A stretch of 64,000 bases of DNA from Alphaproteobacteria bacterium. GTDB lineage: Bacteria > Pseudomonadota > Alphaproteobacteria > Rhodobacterales > Rhodobacteraceae. The notes under the pieces are model-generated. The model had not been told where the DNA came from, did not search any database, and saw nothing but the letters and a program-made list of their open reading frames with translations. Below are positions 8,824-16,999 of this stretch, piece after piece. The position numbers were made by a program, and so were the translations under genes. The stretch is taken from the NCBI GenBank assembly GCA_030425925.1, contig JAUHZO010000003.1, positions 248,001 to 312,000 on the forward strand, given 5' to 3'. How positions within the stretch are numbered: position 1 is the stretch's first letter; each line of letters starts with the position of its first letter.

Positions 8824-9627
8824 ATGGACCCGTTGCAGCCCCTGATCGACAACCTTCACGCCGACGGCCGCCCGCGTGTCTGGTCGCTGGTGATCACCGT
8901 CTTTGGCGACAGCGTGCAGCCCCGTGGCGGGCGCATCGCCACGGCGCGGCTGAGCCGCCTGCTGGGCCGGATCGGGATCGAGACCGGGGCCTTGCGCACG
9001 GCCCTGTCGCGACTGTCGCGGGATGGCTGGGTGGACAGCCGTCGCGCCGGGCGCAGCAGCAGCTATGCGCTGAGCCAGCGCGGAGCGCGGGAGTTCACAC
9101 CGGCGACGGCGCGGATCTATGCGGCCCCCGCACCCGGCGCGGTGCGGGTCTGGACCTTCCAGACCACCCCGGCGGACGGCGCGCTGCGGGTGGCCGGCGG
9201 CTGGCTTTTGCCCGCGGGTCGGGCTGCCGCGACGCAAGGTTTTGGGATCACCGGCGCATTGTCGTCCGGGGCCGCAGACGCCGTCTGGCGCGATCTGGAC
9301 GACGGCCACCGCCGTGCCCTGGAATGCCTTGCAGCCGATCTGCAGGCCCTGGCGCAGACCCCCGCCGACCCGCTGGACTGTGCCGCCGCGCGCACCTTGC
9401 TCATCCATCGCTGGCGCAAGATCGTGCTGCGCTGGCCGCCGGTGCCACCGGAACTGCTGTGCACGCGGCTGCACCCGGCAGACCTGCATGGCGGCGTGGC
9501 GCGGGCCTATGCAAGGTTGAGCCCGGGGGCCGAAGCCTGGCTCGACAGCGGCGCGGGCGACATGACCGCCATGCCCGTTCCCGGCCCGGATTTTGCCCGG
9601 CGCTTCGGCGGCCTGCAAATCCCTTGA
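8824..9627 (+). CDS. PaaX-like transcriptional regulator
   Basis: This 267-residue protein opens with RVWSLVITVFGDSVQPRGG and then SRLLGRIGIETGALRTALSR, which matches the winged-helix N-terminus of PaaX proteins; VRVWTFQ near residue 113 begins the PaaX C-terminal part. PaaX represses phenylacetate genes and is relieved by phenylacetyl-CoA in E. coli and Pseudomonas. The ATG was chosen over an upstream TTG because the extra residues match nothing. It follows the TetR-type regulator by 44 bases. Whether it truly controls the paa genes or another pathway is not shown by the sequence. Confidence 0.75.
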   Translation: MDPLQPLIDNLHADGRPRVWSLVITVFGDSVQPRGGRIATARLSRLLGRIGIETGALRTALSRLSRDGWVDSRRAGRSSSYALSQRGAREFTPATARIYAAPAPGAVRVWTFQTTPADGALRVAGGWLLPAGRAAATQGFGITGALSSGAADAVWRDLDDGHRRALECLAADLQALAQTPADPLDCAAARTLLIHRWRKIVLRWPPVPPELLCTRLHPADLHGGVARAYARLSPGAEAWLDSGAGDMTAMPVPGPDFARRFGGLQIP

Positions 9628-9658
9628 TTTCACGGCAGAGTGGGGCAAGTCTGGAGGC

Positions 9659-9997
9659 ATGAACAGCCTGACCCCCTTCCCCGCCCCGCCCGCGCGCGAG
9701 GTCGTGTCGTTCCACCGCACCGAACTGAACGTGATCCTGTCGCTGTACGGGCGCATGGTCGCCGCAGGCGAATGGCGCGACTATGGCATCTCGGCGCTGC
9801 GCGAGGTGGCGGTGTTTTCGGTCTTCCGCCGGACCGCCGAGAACCCGCTTTACCGGATCGAGAAACGGCCCAAGCTGCGCAACCGACAGGGCGAATACGC
9901 CGTGATCGGGATGGACGGGCAGGTGCTGAAACGCGGGCACGATCTGAAAACGGTGCTGCGGGTGCTGGAACGCAAACTGATCCGGTCGGTGGAGTGA
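9659..9997 (+). CDS. DUF2794 domain-containing protein
   Basis: This 112-residue protein matches the DUF2794 family, a small alphaproteobacterial family of unknown function; VVSFHRTELNVILSLYGRMVAAGEWRDYG and the basic stretch RIEKRPKLRN are typical. The ATG follows TGGAGG. It has no signal peptide or membrane segment. It ends seven bases before the end of the convergent ureohydrolase gene. Confidence 0.8.
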   Translation: MNSLTPFPAPPAREVVSFHRTELNVILSLYGRMVAAGEWRDYGISALREVAVFSVFRRTAENPLYRIEKRPKLRNRQGEYAVIGMDGQVLKRGHDLKTVLRVLERKLIRSVE

Positions 9998-10003
9998 GGC
10001 GGC

Positions 10004-10963
10004 TCAGCCCCCGGGGCCGAGCATCGCGCAAAGCAGTTCGAACATGATGGACACGCCGAGGAAGGCGGTGCCGCCCGAGGGATCGAACGGGGGCGAGACC
10101 TCGACCAGGTCAGCCCCGACGATGTTGAGACCGGCGAGGGCGCGCACGACCTGGAGGGCTTCGAAACTGTTGGGGCCGCCCACTTCGGGGGTGCCGGTGC
10201 CGGGCGCAAAGGTGGGGTCGACGAAGTCGATGTCATAGCTGACATAGGTCGGCCCGTCGCCCACGATCTCGCGCGCTTCGGCCATGATCTCGAGCTGGCA
10301 GCGGTCGAAATATTCCTCGATCGTGACGATGCGGATGCCCACGGCCTTGGCAAAGTCGCGGTCCTCGGCGTCGTACATGGTGCCGCGGATGCCGATCTGG
10401 ATGACGCGTTTGGGGTCGAGCAACCCTTCTTCGACGGCGCGCCGGAAGGGCGTGCCGTGGGTGAACATCGTGCCGCCGAAATAGGAGTGGAAGAGGTCGG
10501 TATGGCTGTCGAAATGCACCATGCCCAGCGGGCCGTCCTTGGCCAGCGCCCGCAGGACGGGCAGCGAGGTGAGGTGGTCGCCGCCCGCGGTGAGGGGGCG
10601 GATGCCGGCGGCCTTGAGCCGGTCGTAGAAGGCGGTGATGCGGGCCATGCTGTCGAGGATGTCAGCGGGGTTCGGACCGACATCGCCCAGGTCGGCGCAA
10701 TTGGCCGTCTCGAACGGGCGCAGGCCGGTGACGGGGTGCTGGGCGCGGATCATGGTGGAGGCGTCGCGCAACTGCCGCGGCCCGTGGCGCGGGCCGGGGC
10801 GGTTGGTGGTGCCGCTGTCCCAGGGCACGCCGACAAGGCCGATCTGGACGTTCCGGAATTGCGGGTCGTCCATGGTGACATGCGGCAGGCGCATGAAGGT
10901 GGGCACGCCGGCAAAGCGTGGAAGGTCAAAGCCGGAAACGGGGTGAAAGAAGGGATCGGACAT
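10004..10963 (-). CDS. speB: agmatinase-family ureohydrolase
   Basis: This 319-residue member of the arginase/agmatinase family probably hydrolyses a guanidino compound to urea and an amine. The manganese ligands lie in GGDHLTS, HFDSHTD and SYDIDFVDPTFAPGTGTPE. The second motif has Ser where most agmatinases have Ala (HFDAHTD). The family cannot be narrowed safely: agmatinase, guanidinobutyrase and related guanidinases share these motifs. GGAG lies seven bases before the ATG. Downstream neighbour: DUF2794 (convergent); upstream: a 145-base gap to the NlpC/P60 gene. The gene symbol is therefore provisional. Confidence 0.8.
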   Translation of the reverse strand: MSDPFFHPVSGFDLPRFAGVPTFMRLPHVTMDDPQFRNVQIGLVGVPWDSGTTNRPGPRHGPRQLRDASTMIRAQHPVTGLRPFETANCADLGDVGPNPADILDSMARITAFYDRLKAAGIRPLTAGGDHLTSLPVLRALAKDGPLGMVHFDSHTDLFHSYFGGTMFTHGTPFRRAVEEGLLDPKRVIQIGIRGTMYDAEDRDFAKAVGIRIVTIEEYFDRCQLEIMAEAREIVGDGPTYVSYDIDFVDPTFAPGTGTPEVGGPNSFEALQVVRALAGLNIVGADLVEVSPPFDPSGGTAFLGVSIMFELLCAMLGPGG

Positions 10964-11108
10964 GCGGAGGCTCCGTGGTTTGGGTGCAGGGTGCGCCCTG
11001 GCGCGCCGCTCATCAAGCCCTTGCGTGCTTGCCTCGCTGCGGTTGGTCCATCAGGGGGTGGGGCGGGTTTGGCTTTGAGGGGTTTTGGGTATTTTGACCA
11101 AGAAGAAG

Positions 11109-12002
11109 TCAGGGCGTGCGGCTCTGGACCAGGCGGGCGTGGCGGGTGACCGGGCCGTCGCCTTGCGCTGCGATGCGGGTTATGGCCTGTGCGATCGGCT
11201 CATGGGTGACGGCCATGTGGAAGGCATTGGCGTGCAGGAGCGTTTCGGGGTCGGCGACCCAGGCGACATGGCCTTTCCAGAAGAGCAGGTCGCCACGTTC
11301 ACAGGGCGTGCCGGGCGGCAGGGTTTCGCCGAGGGCCGCTTCTTGCTGGTCGCTGTCGCCCGGGCAGGGGATGTTGCACATCTGGCAGCCCATCTGCACG
11401 AGGCCGGAGCAGTCGATACCGAAGGTGGAGTTGCCGCCCCAGAGATAAGGCGTGCCGATCAGGCGTTCCGCGACAGTGACCGGGTCGGGATCGGGCCGGT
11501 CGAGGGGGCGCAGATGGGAGGACGGGACAAAACGGGTTTGTTCGGCCTCCATTGCGTCGGCCCGGCCGGGCAGGCGGACCCGGGCGAAGCGGCCGTCGTC
11601 TTCGGTCACCGTCAGGCGGCTGCCCAGACTGATCGGCCAGGCGTGGCGGGCGTGTTTCATTTCGGGCCAGCGGTAGAGATGCGCGGCTCTGGTCCGGACC
11701 GTGTGAGTGGGGTGCGTGAGGGCGTATTCGTTCAAGTAAAACTCCAGGATCCAGCCGACATAACCGTCCTTGTCGGATTGGACGAAGGCAAACCCCTTGT
11801 CGTGGTCGAGGACCTGCACGCTTTCGCCCAGCAGCAATTGCCGGTCGAGGCCGGGGGCGTTGACGTCGGGGGCGGGGAGGATGTCGGCGACGGGCTGCGC
11901 GACGATGGCGGGCGTGCCGTCGACAAAGCGCTCTGCCGTCACCTGCCCCCTGAGGGAGACATGCGCGACCCGTCCGTTGAACGGCGTCAGCCGCCGGTCC
12001 AT
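11109..12002 (-). CDS. NlpC/P60 family peptidoglycan hydrolase
   Basis: This is a 297-residue protein. The first ~165 residues contain two SH3-like segments (VSLRGQVTAERFVDGTP... and WPISLGSRLTVTEDDGRFA...). The C-terminal NlpC/P60 domain shows the catalytic Cys198 in GIDCSGLVQ and His245 in KGHVAWVAD, with a third polar residue probably His257. Such enzymes cut the gamma-D-Glu-diamino acid bond of peptide stems. No signal peptide is apparent, which suggests action on recycled muropeptides in the cytoplasm. Its ATG overlaps the stop of the upstream aminopeptidase gene by one base (TGATG). The pair probably work together on peptides released from the wall. Confidence 0.87.
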   Translation of the reverse strand: MDRRLTPFNGRVAHVSLRGQVTAERFVDGTPAIVAQPVADILPAPDVNAPGLDRQLLLGESVQVLDHDKGFAFVQSDKDGYVGWILEFYLNEYALTHPTHTVRTRAAHLYRWPEMKHARHAWPISLGSRLTVTEDDGRFARVRLPGRADAMEAEQTRFVPSSHLRPLDRPDPDPVTVAERLIGTPYLWGGNSTFGIDCSGLVQMGCQMCNIPCPGDSDQQEAALGETLPPGTPCERGDLLFWKGHVAWVADPETLLHANAFHMAVTHEPIAQAITRIAAQGDGPVTRHARLVQSRTP

Positions 12003-13387
12003 CAGAGCCCCAGCGCCTGCGGCAGCGCCTCCAGGATGGCGCGGGCACCCTGGCCGAGGCCACCCTTGCTGCGCCCGGGAGCGGCGGCGGGTTGCCAGGC
12101 GTAGATGTCGAAATGCGCATAGGTGCGGGCGTCTTCGACGAAGCGGCGCAGGAAGAGCGCCGCGGTGATCGACCCGGCCATGCCGCCTGACGGTGCGTTG
12201 TCGAGATCGGCGATGCCGGGTTCGATCAACGTCTCGTAAGGGTCCCAGAACGGCATGCGCCAGAGCGGATCGGCGGCCCGTTGACCGGCCTGCGCCAGGT
12301 CGTGCGCCAGCCTGTCGTCATCGGTGTAGAAGGGGGCGAGGTCGGGGCCCACCGCCACCCGTGCCGCGCCGGTCAGCGTGGCCATGGAGACCATCAGATC
12401 GGGCTTTTCCTCGTCCCCCAGGGCCAGCGCATCGGCCAGCACCAGACGGCCTTCGGCATCGGTGTTGTTGATCTCGACCGTCAGGCCCTTGCGCGAGGTC
12501 AGGATGTCCTGCGGGCGAAAGCTGTTGCCCGACACGCTGTTTTCCACTGCCGGGATCAGCACGCGCAGCCGCAGCGGCAGGTCCAGCGCCATGATCATCT
12601 GCGCCAGACCCAGAACGTTGGCAGCGCCGCCCATGTCCTTCTTCATCAGCCCCATCGAGGAACCGGGCTTGAGGTTCAGCCCGCCGGTGTCGAAACACAC
12701 GCCCTTGCCCACCAGCGTCAGCAACGGGCCGCTTGTGCCGCGGCGCAGGTCGATCAGCCGCGGCGGCTGGGCGGCGGCGCGGCCCACGGCGTGGATCATG
12801 GGGAAGTTGCCGGTCAGCAGGTCATCGCCGGCGATGACCGAGATGTCGGCGCCGAACCGCGCCGCGAGATCGCGCGCCGCCGCCTCCAGCGCGTCGGGGC
12901 CCATGTCCGAGGCGGGGGTGTTGACCAGATCGCGGGTCAGTGCCTCGCCAGCGGCCAGGGTTTCGATGCGGGCCGCGTCGATGCCGTCGGGAGCGACCAG
13001 CATCGGCACGGCGCTGTCGGACCCGCTGTAGCGGGTGAACCCGTAGCCGGCCAGCAGCCAGCCCAGCGCCTCGGTGGACAGCGTCTCCGGCCCGGGGCAG
13101 GTGGCCAGGCGATATTGGCCCGGTGCCAGATGTGGCACACCTGCCGCAAGGACAAAGCGGTGCCGCACGCGCTGGGCCGCCGTGCCATGGCCGATGAGCG
13201 CCGCCACGGGCGCGCCGTCGGGGCCGGGGATCATCAGCACACTGCCGATCGCCCCGGCAAAGCCCGAGGCGGCCACCCATCGGCGCGTGGGCTCGGGCTG
13301 CGTTTCGCTCCAGGCGGCAACGGCATCGGGCTCCAGCACGTGGAGCGGCAGGGCGGCGGCATCGGCGGCGGCAAAGGTCAGCGGCAT
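12002..13387 (-). CDS. leucyl aminopeptidase family protein (M17)
   Basis: This 461-residue M17 metallo-aminopeptidase has the metal and active-site segments GKGVCFDTGGLNLKPG, KKDMGGAA and NTDAEGRLVLADAL, which contain the two-zinc ligands and catalytic Arg. The N-terminal ~150 residues form the more variable domain. It is a little shorter than E. coli PepA and lacks a signal peptide, so it is cytoplasmic. AAGGA lies about eight bases before the ATG. It is the first gene of a two-gene unit with the NlpC/P60 gene. Confidence 0.9.
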   Translation of the reverse strand: MPLTFAAADAAALPLHVLEPDAVAAWSETQPEPTRRWVAASGFAGAIGSVLMIPGPDGAPVAALIGHGTAAQRVRHRFVLAAGVPHLAPGQYRLATCPGPETLSTEALGWLLAGYGFTRYSGSDSAVPMLVAPDGIDAARIETLAAGEALTRDLVNTPASDMGPDALEAAARDLAARFGADISVIAGDDLLTGNFPMIHAVGRAAAQPPRLIDLRRGTSGPLLTLVGKGVCFDTGGLNLKPGSSMGLMKKDMGGAANVLGLAQMIMALDLPLRLRVLIPAVENSVSGNSFRPQDILTSRKGLTVEINNTDAEGRLVLADALALGDEEKPDLMVSMATLTGAARVAVGPDLAPFYTDDDRLAHDLAQAGQRAADPLWRMPFWDPYETLIEPGIADLDNAPSGGMAGSITAALFLRRFVEDARTYAHFDIYAWQPAAAPGRSKGGLGQGARAILEALPQALGL

Positions 13388-13492
13388 GGCAACGTCCTTC
13401 TGGTTGACAGGCGCAGCCTACGGCGCGGTTCGACCGGTTTCACCCCCCGAAAATGCCGAAAGGGTGGTTTCTGCCGTTGCAGGGCGGCACGG

Positions 13493-13873
13493 TCAGATCG
13501 ATACGCCCTGCAGATCCCACAGCGCCGCCAGCGACCGTTCGCCGCTGCGCACGAGCCGCGCCAGCGTGGCGGCTTCGGCCACCGGATCACCATCGTCGAT
13601 GCATTGCGCCACATCGCGGGCGATCCGGGCCATGGTGGTCAGCCCGATCTGCTCGGCCGTCAGGGCCAGGGCGTCCAGGCTGGCGCGCAGTTCGGCCGTT
13701 GTGCCCCGCGCCGCGCCGTCATGCACCTGCTTGAGCCCCAGCGCGATGTCCTCCATCGCGCGGCAGACGAGGTCTTCGGTCGCATAGGGCCCGATTTCCT
13801 CGCACAGCGCCTCGATCCGGCCGGCATCGATGCGCGGCCGTTCGACGGGCGCAATGAATGTCACCTCTTCCAC
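13493..13873 (-). CDS. conserved hypothetical helical protein
   Basis: This is a 126-residue protein with a GTG start preceded by a GGGG-rich site. It has no signal peptide or membrane segment. The sequence is Ala/Leu-rich, acidic and predicted helical, with repeated heptad-like spacing (LRASLDALALTAEQIGL...). It could be an Hpt-like four-helix protein, but I see no clear phospho-accepting His. It sits between the aminopeptidase (about 105 bases away) and the divergent carbonic anhydrase gene. Function unknown. Confidence 0.6.
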   Translation of the reverse strand: MEEVTFIAPVERPRIDAGRIEALCEEIGPYATEDLVCRAMEDIALGLKQVHDGAARGTTAELRASLDALALTAEQIGLTTMARIARDVAQCIDDGDPVAEAATLARLVRSGERSLAALWDLQGVSI

Positions 13874-14019
13874 AACTCACCCCAGTTCTGCGCCCCCACG
13901 GCCTTGCGACCATGCCCCCGCAGCGGTTCCCAAAACGTTAGGGGCCGCGTGCCTTTTCGCTCGAAATTCAGGCGAATTCGGCGTAACAGGCGCGCTACAG
14001 GATCGACAAGGAGACCTTG

Positions 14020-14667
14020 ATGCACGGAATCCGCCCGCTGCCCGCCTATCTGGTGCAACGCTATCACGGCTGGAAGGCCACGGGGTATGCCGAGAACCGG
14101 GCCTGGTATCGCCGCCTTGCCTCCGAAGGCCAGCGTCCGCGCGCCATGGTGATCTCGTGCTGCGATTCCCGGGTGCACGTGACGTCGATCTTCGGTGCCG
14201 ATCAGGGCGAATTCTTCATCCACCGCAACATCGCCAACCTGGTGCCGCCCTACGAGCCCGACGGCAACCAGCACGGCACATCGGCGGCGGTGGAATACGC
14301 GGTGACCGCGCTGAAGGTCGCGCATGTGATCGTGCTGGGGCATTCGCAATGCGGTGGCGTGCAGGGCTGTCTGGACATGTGCGAGGGCCGGGCCCCGGAG
14401 CTTGAGGAAAAGACCAGCTTCGTGGGCCGCTGGATGGACATCCTGCGTCCGGGCTATGACCGCGTCCGCGACGCGGCCCCGGACATGCTGCCGCGTGCGC
14501 TGGAGCGTGAGGCGGTCAGGGTCTCGCTGACCAACCTGCTGACCTTTCCCTTTGTCGAGGCCGCGGTGCGCGCCGAGACGCTGACGCTGCACGGTCTGTG
14601 GACCGATATCGGCGAAGGCGGGCTGGAAGCCTGGGACCCCGACAGCGACAGTTTCGTTCCGGTCTGA
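14020..14667 (+). CDS. beta-class carbonic anhydrase
   Basis: This 215-residue protein interconverts CO2 and bicarbonate. The zinc ligands are Cys48 (in CCDSR, with the Asp49-Arg51 dyad), His108 and Cys111 (in GHSQCGGV). Length and motifs are those of bacterial beta enzymes. The ATG was chosen over a TTG one codon upstream because GGAG then lies six bases away. It belongs to the same stretch as the bicarbonate transporter SbtA and SbtB three kilobases further on, which suggests a local inorganic-carbon function. Confidence 0.94.
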   Translation: MHGIRPLPAYLVQRYHGWKATGYAENRAWYRRLASEGQRPRAMVISCCDSRVHVTSIFGADQGEFFIHRNIANLVPPYEPDGNQHGTSAAVEYAVTALKVAHVIVLGHSQCGGVQGCLDMCEGRAPELEEKTSFVGRWMDILRPGYDRVRDAAPDMLPRALEREAVRVSLTNLLTFPFVEAAVRAETLTLHGLWTDIGEGGLEAWDPDSDSFVPV

Positions 14668-14681
14668 CCCGCGGACGCGGC

Positions 14682-16496
14682 TCACAGCGTCACGGGATAG
14701 TGTCCGGAGTAGCGCCAGGCCCGTTCGATGGAGCGTTTCCCGGTGATTGTGGCGTCCTTGACATGCTCGGCCCAGAGCGACAGGAGCACGCCGCGCGGGC
14801 CGTCTCCCGACGGCATGGCGATCTCGACAAAGGTGCCGCTGTCGTCCTTCCACATCGCCACGGAATGGTTGGCCGTGTACTTGCCGCGTGTGTTCGAGCG
14901 GTCGATCAGTCCGTAAGAAGTGAAGGAGAGGACCGAGCTTCCTGGGTCGTCCGCCAGGTTGGCGGCGTACTGGCCGGGCCAGCGCTGCTTGATCTGCGGG
15001 CCGTCCATCAGCAGCGCAAAGATCAGGTTCGGCGCCACGGCACGCAGGATTTCGTGGCACGGATCCGACCGGGCCAGTTCCTCGCAGATCAGGACGGAAA
15101 ACGCCGATTGCCGCCGGAACCGGTGAAACTGCAGCTCGCGCCGGCCAAGCCCGGTTGCCTCCCACCAGTTGGGCACCTTGGGATTGAGCACCGAAGACAG
15201 ACCATAGGTGTCGATCTGCGTGCGGTCCATGCGCCAGCGATGATGCTTGCGCCGACTTTGCGTCGCATAAAGCCGCGGATCGTCTGGCGTGTCCCACAAA
15301 TGCGTCAGCAGGTAGTTGCCCCTCGGCGCTCCGCTGGCGTGATCGCAATTGGTGCTTGACCCGGAGATCACGAATTCCAGCTTCGGCTCGGCCATTTTCA
15401 ACGCGGTGCACAGGTCTTGGAAAAGATCGTAGTCAACGGCGTATTCCGGCAGGATGACGGCATTCACACTGCGGCTTTGATCCTTGGCGCGGTTCACAAG
15501 GCCGACGCAATCCTCGACAAATTGACGGCGCTTTTTGTCTCCGTCGATCCAGGACTGGTTGAGGTGGAAATAGTCCCACTTGTTGTGGCGCAACTCGGCG
15601 GCGGGGGCTTCGCCGTTGTCATGCGGCACGAAGTCCACCGCGGCCAGCTTGCGGGGTTCGGGGATCAGGAGGATATCCAGCGTTTCAAGGTCTTCGCTGG
15701 GCACCGCATCCTTGCCCAGCCCGTACCAGAAACACCGCACCTCACCGCGCCCCGGCAGCAGGGACAGGTTGCGCGAGACGTTGCGCAAGGTTGCGCCCAC
15801 AGGGGCCACCCGCATCTTGGGCAGGACACAGGCCACCGCCGTGTCGGCCATCAGCGCCAGCGTGGCCGGAGGACGGAACTCGGTGCCTGCTTCGCGGGAC
15901 TTCTGTTCCGCAATCAGGTAACTGGTTTCAAGCCAGCCCTCGAAGGGGCTTGGGTCGTCCGCAACGGCCACAGGCACACCGTTTTCATCCTCGACCAGCC
16001 GCTCGATCTTGCCCTTCAGGACCCGGACGCAGGCCAGATCCGATATCATGACAAGCATCAGCGCGGGCTTCCACCAGGGCAGCGGCTCGCCTTTTGCGTG
16101 GTTCTCGGGCTGAGGGGTCAACGGCTGGTCCCAGCAATCCACCAGCATCCGCCACAAGTCCCACACCATGTCCGGCGGGATCATCTTTGCCTGCCAGGTC
16201 CTTGCGGCGTCGTCGATGGCGTTGCGTTCCAGCCGGGTCAGTCCGAAATGACAATCCCCTTTGGACACGTCGTACAGCGAGGGTTCGAAATAGGCCACGA
16301 CACCGCCCTGGCGGCAAAGATGCCCCGCCGCCGCAAACATGTCGGGCGGAAAGATCGGCGGCACGCGCCAATCCATCGGACAGGGATGGTTCTTGGGAAA
16401 GGGGGACTCGAGAAACCTGTGCGGGTCTTCGAAATCGTTGGTCCCTTTGGGCAAAATCGATTCGAGCGCGCGGCCCAGAGGCGGAAATTGTTCCAT
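14682..16496 (-). CDS. nitrilase-fold protein of unknown function
   Basis: This is a 604-residue protein without signal peptide. From about residue 340 the order of motifs is that of the carbon-nitrogen hydrolase fold: Glu351 in VILPEYAVDY, Lys417 in SRRKHHRW and Cys471 in FSVLICEELA, a complete Glu-Lys-Cys triad. The first 330 residues match nothing I recognise and contain WDLWRMLVDCWDQ and WWKPALMLVMI. The protein is roughly twice the length of ordinary nitrilases. It is convergent with the carbonic anhydrase gene (14 bases between stops), and its upstream region is AT-richer and carries palindromes. Nitrilase-fold domains also occur in some antiphage proteins, so a defence or signalling role is possible, but nothing here proves it. 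Confidence 0.65.
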   Translation of the reverse strand: MEQFPPLGRALESILPKGTNDFEDPHRFLESPFPKNHPCPMDWRVPPIFPPDMFAAAGHLCRQGGVVAYFEPSLYDVSKGDCHFGLTRLERNAIDDAARTWQAKMIPPDMVWDLWRMLVDCWDQPLTPQPENHAKGEPLPWWKPALMLVMISDLACVRVLKGKIERLVEDENGVPVAVADDPSPFEGWLETSYLIAEQKSREAGTEFRPPATLALMADTAVACVLPKMRVAPVGATLRNVSRNLSLLPGRGEVRCFWYGLGKDAVPSEDLETLDILLIPEPRKLAAVDFVPHDNGEAPAAELRHNKWDYFHLNQSWIDGDKKRRQFVEDCVGLVNRAKDQSRSVNAVILPEYAVDYDLFQDLCTALKMAEPKLEFVISGSSTNCDHASGAPRGNYLLTHLWDTPDDPRLYATQSRRKHHRWRMDRTQIDTYGLSSVLNPKVPNWWEATGLGRRELQFHRFRRQSAFSVLICEELARSDPCHEILRAVAPNLIFALLMDGPQIKQRWPGQYAANLADDPGSSVLSFTSYGLIDRSNTRGKYTANHSVAMWKDDSGTFVEIAMPSGDGPRGVLLSLWAEHVKDATITGKRSIERAWRYSGHYPVTL

Positions 16497-16513
16497 GACA
16501 CCCCGGAAGTGGC

Positions 16514-16529
16514 ATTTCGTAAACGAAAT
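16514..16529. promoter_or_regulatory. palindrome ATTTCG-TAAA-CGAAAT
   Basis: This is a perfect 6-bp inverted repeat with a four-base centre, starting 17 bases before the start codon of the nitrilase-fold gene. It is a likely operator because of its position over the translation/transcription start region. Half-site TTTCG recurs in the palindrome upstream of the bicarbonate transporter at 16960-16978. Confidence 0.45.
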
Positions 16530-16634
16530 CAGCGTACGCGGGAATCAGAATTTGTTAACTATCCTGACGCCAATTGACGTCCGAATGTTGTATTTTTGCT
16601 GGTCTTGAAGCAAAGTGGCGCGACATAACAGTAT

Positions 16635-16653
16635 CATGACACGTCGTGACATG
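16635..16653. promoter_or_regulatory. 19-bp near-perfect palindrome
   Basis: The sequence CATGACACGTCGTGACATG reads the same on both strands except for the centre base and one symmetric pair, giving the pattern CATG-n-CACG-n-CGTG-n-CATG. It lies in the AT-richer divergent region between the nitrilase-fold gene and the small gene at 16705. This is the form of a binding site for a dimeric regulator. Confidence 0.45.
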
Positions 16654-16704
16654 GCATAAAGCCTGAAGGATGTTATGTACCATGGCACGCCGCGGGAGCA
16701 TTTG

Positions 16705-16902
16705 ATGACGTATCGCAGATCGCCGGAGAAAATCGCCAAAGACCGCGAAGACCTGGACACGCGCCTGCGCGCGGGGCTCGACAGCATCGTGAACGCCTGT
16801 TCCCTCCTCGTTGCCCAACGCACCGAGGCGCAGGGGCTCAGCACGGCGGACGCGGACGCGTTGCGCGAACGCATCTCGGCGCGGATGCGGGCCAACAGCT
16901 GA
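16705..16902 (+). CDS. small hypothetical protein
   Basis: This is a 65-residue charged helical protein (MTYRRSPEKIAKDREDLDTR...). The ATG was chosen because GGGAG lies six bases upstream; an in-frame ATG ten codons earlier is the alternative. No known family is recognised. It stands divergent from the nitrilase-fold gene and about 100 bases before sbtA on the same strand, so it may be cotranscribed with either the promoter region palindromes or the transporter. Confidence 0.5.
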   Translation: MTYRRSPEKIAKDREDLDTRLRAGLDSIVNACSLLVAQRTEAQGLSTADADALRERISARMRANS

Positions 16903-16959
16903 CGCGACGCGCCGGTTTTTCCGGCCGGTTGCCATTGCCGAATTGAACAGGCGTTCTTA

Positions 16960-16978
16960 TTTCGCTGCAAATGCGAAA
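16960..16978. promoter_or_regulatory. 19-bp palindrome upstream of the SbtA-like gene
   Basis: TTTCGC and GCGAAA flank the seven-base centre TGCAAAT, 21 bases before the sbtA start codon. The arms, spacing and position suit an operator, for example of a LysR-type regulator such as those that control inorganic-carbon genes. The regulator identity is inference. Confidence 0.45.
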
Positions 16979-16999
16979 ACGAACGTCAGGGAGAGAGGC

